NCBI GenBank assembly: GCA_043808235.1
Contig: JAZDFC010000035.1
Coordinates: forward strand, 32,402-96,401
Origin: JAZDFC01 sp043808235
GTDB lineage: Bacteria; Bacteroidota; Ignavibacteria; Ignavibacteriales; Melioribacteraceae
Length of the DNA: 64,000 bases
Direction: 5' to 3'
Shown here: piece by piece, positions 62,643 to 64,000 of the stretch
Layout of the letters: each line of letters opens with the position of its first letter
Numbering within the stretch: position 1 is the first letter of the stretch
Translations under genes and position numbers: made by a program
The notes under the pieces: generated by a model
Told to the model about the DNA's origin: nothing
Database searches by the model: none
Seen by the model: only the letters and a program-made list of their open reading frames with translations

Positions 62643-63603
62643 AAATCAACAACTTACCTTCTTTCATTATCATCTTGCCGTCGAAATAAACTGTCGGTTT
62701 CTTCACCACTCCGTCGAGGTGAATAGGCACATTTACATTTCCGCCCATTGAAATATTGTTCCCGAGTGCGATGTGAATTGTGCCCAGAACTTTTTCATCT
62801 TCTAAAAGTATTCCGCTTAACTTTGCTTTGTCGTTTGTACCGATTCCAAATTCGGCTATGCTTCGCGCTTCTTTACCAACTTCGTCAAGCATTTTATTCA
62901 ATTTTTTCGCCTGTGCGCCGCCGGTAATTTTGATAGCATAACCATCTTTAACTTCAACTTTGATATTATTTTTTGTCATCATCCCGATTCCTGCAAATGA
63001 ACCGTCAACGACGAAAACTCCATTTGAGGATCCTTCAATCGGTGCTGCGAATGTTTCGCCTGTGGGTAAGTTGCCGCTCTCCCCTTTTGCATGGAACAAA
63101 CCTTTACTCGGAAGAGCTTTTCTTCCGGTGATGTCCATCGTAATATCAGTACCGAGTTTTGAAGTAACACGAACAATCTTAGTTTTTTCAAAGAGGTCCT
63201 TCAACTTGAGAGTTAACGCAGCTATTTTCTTATAATCGGCATTCAATCCCCGTATCATTACTTCTTTTGTTATTCCGGGAAAAGTTGCAATGCGTGCGCC
63301 CAATAAAGATGCGGCTCGCCGGGCATCGGTATGTGTGAGTGATTTTGAGGTTGGGATTAAAACAATGTCGAATTTCTTCATCAATTCCGATACGATAGCA
63401 GGCGGCTCCTCACCGTTAATTTTACCCGGCTTCATTTCAACATATAATGATTCGAATCCAAGTCGCTTTGCATTTTCGAACAGTGATAAACCAATCTCAC
63501 GCTTAAACTCATCACTAATTATTAAAATTGATTCACCCTTTTTCGCTCCCATGCAATCTTTAATTGCAATTATGGAAGCCTTATCTAATTTTGTAAGTGC
63601 CAT
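62641..63603 (-). CDS. Leucyl aminopeptidase, M29-like (aminopeptidase T family)
   Basis: 320 residues. The N-terminal half is a Rossmann-like domain (GESILIISDEFKREIG), the C-terminal half the metallopeptidase core. Metal-binding signature segments are PTGETFAAP (Glu), AEFGIGTN (Glu), GTIHIALGNN (His) and VPIHLDGVVKKPTVYFDG (His, Asp). It removes N-terminal residues from peptides in the cytoplasm, using zinc or cobalt. No signal peptide. The downstream end overlaps the shared terminator. Confidence 0.88.
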   Translation of the reverse strand: MALTKLDKASIIAIKDCMGAKKGESILIISDEFKREIGLSLFENAKRLGFESLYVEMKPGKINGEEPPAIVSELMKKFDIVLIPTSKSLTHTDARRAASLLGARIATFPGITKEVMIRGLNADYKKIAALTLKLKDLFEKTKIVRVTSKLGTDITMDITGRKALPSKGLFHAKGESGNLPTGETFAAPIEGSSNGVFVVDGSFAGIGMMTKNNIKVEVKDGYAIKITGGAQAKKLNKMLDEVGKEARSIAEFGIGTNDKAKLSGILLEDEKVLGTIHIALGNNISMGGNVNVPIHLDGVVKKPTVYFDGKMIMKEGKLLI

Positions 63604-63624
63604 TAAATTTATCCCGGAAATTTT

Positions 63625-64000
63625 TTAGAAAGGAATTCCAACGTTTAATTGAACAGTAGCTCCGAAGCCTCCAGCCTCAATCATTTTTTTCTTATCGAGA
63701 ATTGGGAAAGTTACCTTTTCTCCATTCAATTTATCGATGCTTATAATCGAATACTGGGCGGAACCTTCAATACTTATATAATTCGGAATTATGTGTAAAA
63801 TAAATCCACTGCTGATATAATAAGCAATAGTCGATTCATCGCTATTATATTTTACTTCAGATAAATTAACATCGCCTTCATAAGTTGTAATCTTGAATTC
63901 CGTATTTAAGAAAGTAACACCGCCTTCAACAATTTTTAAATCCATAATACTGAACAACGGGATCCCGAAATCTATTCCGAATCCCCAATAATTCATTTGC
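63625..64000 (-). CDS. Outer-membrane beta-strand protein, partial (C-terminal part)
   Basis: The frame is open past the right edge, so only about 124 C-terminal residues are seen (the Met at 63996 is internal). Alternating polar/hydrophobic strands (YYISSGFILHIIPNYISIEGSAQYSI) and a final strand ending VQLNVGIPF, with a terminal Phe, fit a beta-barrel outer-membrane protein. Family cannot be named. It lies upstream of the aminopeptidase gene on the same strand. Confidence 0.7.
   Translation of the reverse strand, partial: QMNYWGFGIDFGIPLFSIMDLKIVEGGVTFLNTEFKITTYEGDVNLSEVKYNSDESTIAYYISSGFILHIIPNYISIEGSAQYSIISIDKLNGEKVTFPILDKKKMIEAGGFGATVQLNVGIPF

Overview
This looks like a stretch of chromosome from an AT-rich Bacteroidota-type bacterium, most likely of the Ignavibacteria lineage. 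The main evidence is a set of large secreted proteins ending in type IX secretion (T9SS) sorting domains with the NYPNPFNP signature and a KxxLxK-like tail. Supporting this are many lipoproteins and candidate TAnnTTTG promoter boxes. No rRNA, tRNA, phage, insertion-sequence transposase or CRISPR array was seen. The window is cut at both ends: a TPR protein at the left and an outer-membrane-type protein at the right, both on the minus strand.

Layout. 1-5.3 kb, minus strand: TPR protein, KaiC/RecA-like ATPase, GH9 cellulase, fatty-acid-hydroxylase-family protein, dipeptide epimerase. 5.5-8.2 kb: a double-SWIM SNF2 helicase gene broken by an in-frame TAA. 8.2-11.8 kb: a ten-module T9SS surface protein with a 29-residue membrane peptide behind it. 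12.3-15.8 kb: a phosphofructokinase with PPi-type motifs facing a PcrA/UvrD helicase across a terminator. 16-18.9 kb: phosphatase, DUF4349 lipoprotein, alpha/beta hydrolase and a broken CxxC mini-protein. 19.3-25.5 kb: a complete TetR-TolC-MFP-RND efflux operon. 25.7-34.4 kb: accessory secreted proteins and lipoproteins plus bacterioferritin. 34.8-43.7 kb: methyltransferase, sugar-type symporter, esterase, DUF389, NhaA, NSS transporter with its MetS-like subunit, NTF2-like lipoprotein. 44-49.5 kb: a sucrose operon (fructokinase, SPS-SPP, sucrose synthase). 49.7-54 kb: MacA-like adaptor, MacB-type permease without ATPase, TolC. 54.4-57.8 kb: large T9SS protein. 57.8-58.5 kb: a DUF559 gene between direct repeats. 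58.7-64 kb: MocR regulator, aminotransferase, RarD, aminopeptidase, partial outer-membrane protein.

The sucrose operon could make sucrose (SPS-SPP) and reopen it (sucrose synthase, fructokinase). A PPi-type phosphofructokinase in the same window fits a pyrophosphate-based sugar economy. GH9 cellulase, the carbohydrate-esterase-like protein and the GPH symporter suggest plant-polymer or oligosaccharide use.

The most unusual feature is the amount and variety of small palindromic DNA. At least eight distinct families lie between genes. Two unrelated ones sit in frame inside coding sequence, at the same loop of the T9SS sorting domain in three neighbouring genes. One palindromic element carries a second 99-bp inverted-repeat element with a 4-bp target duplication. 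The DUF559 endonuclease-fold gene is bracketed by direct copies of a ~90-bp repeat, and its restored reading frame ends inside that repeat array. Three genes (SWIM-SNF2, CxxC mini-protein, DUF559) each carry one lesion that may be real decay or consensus error.
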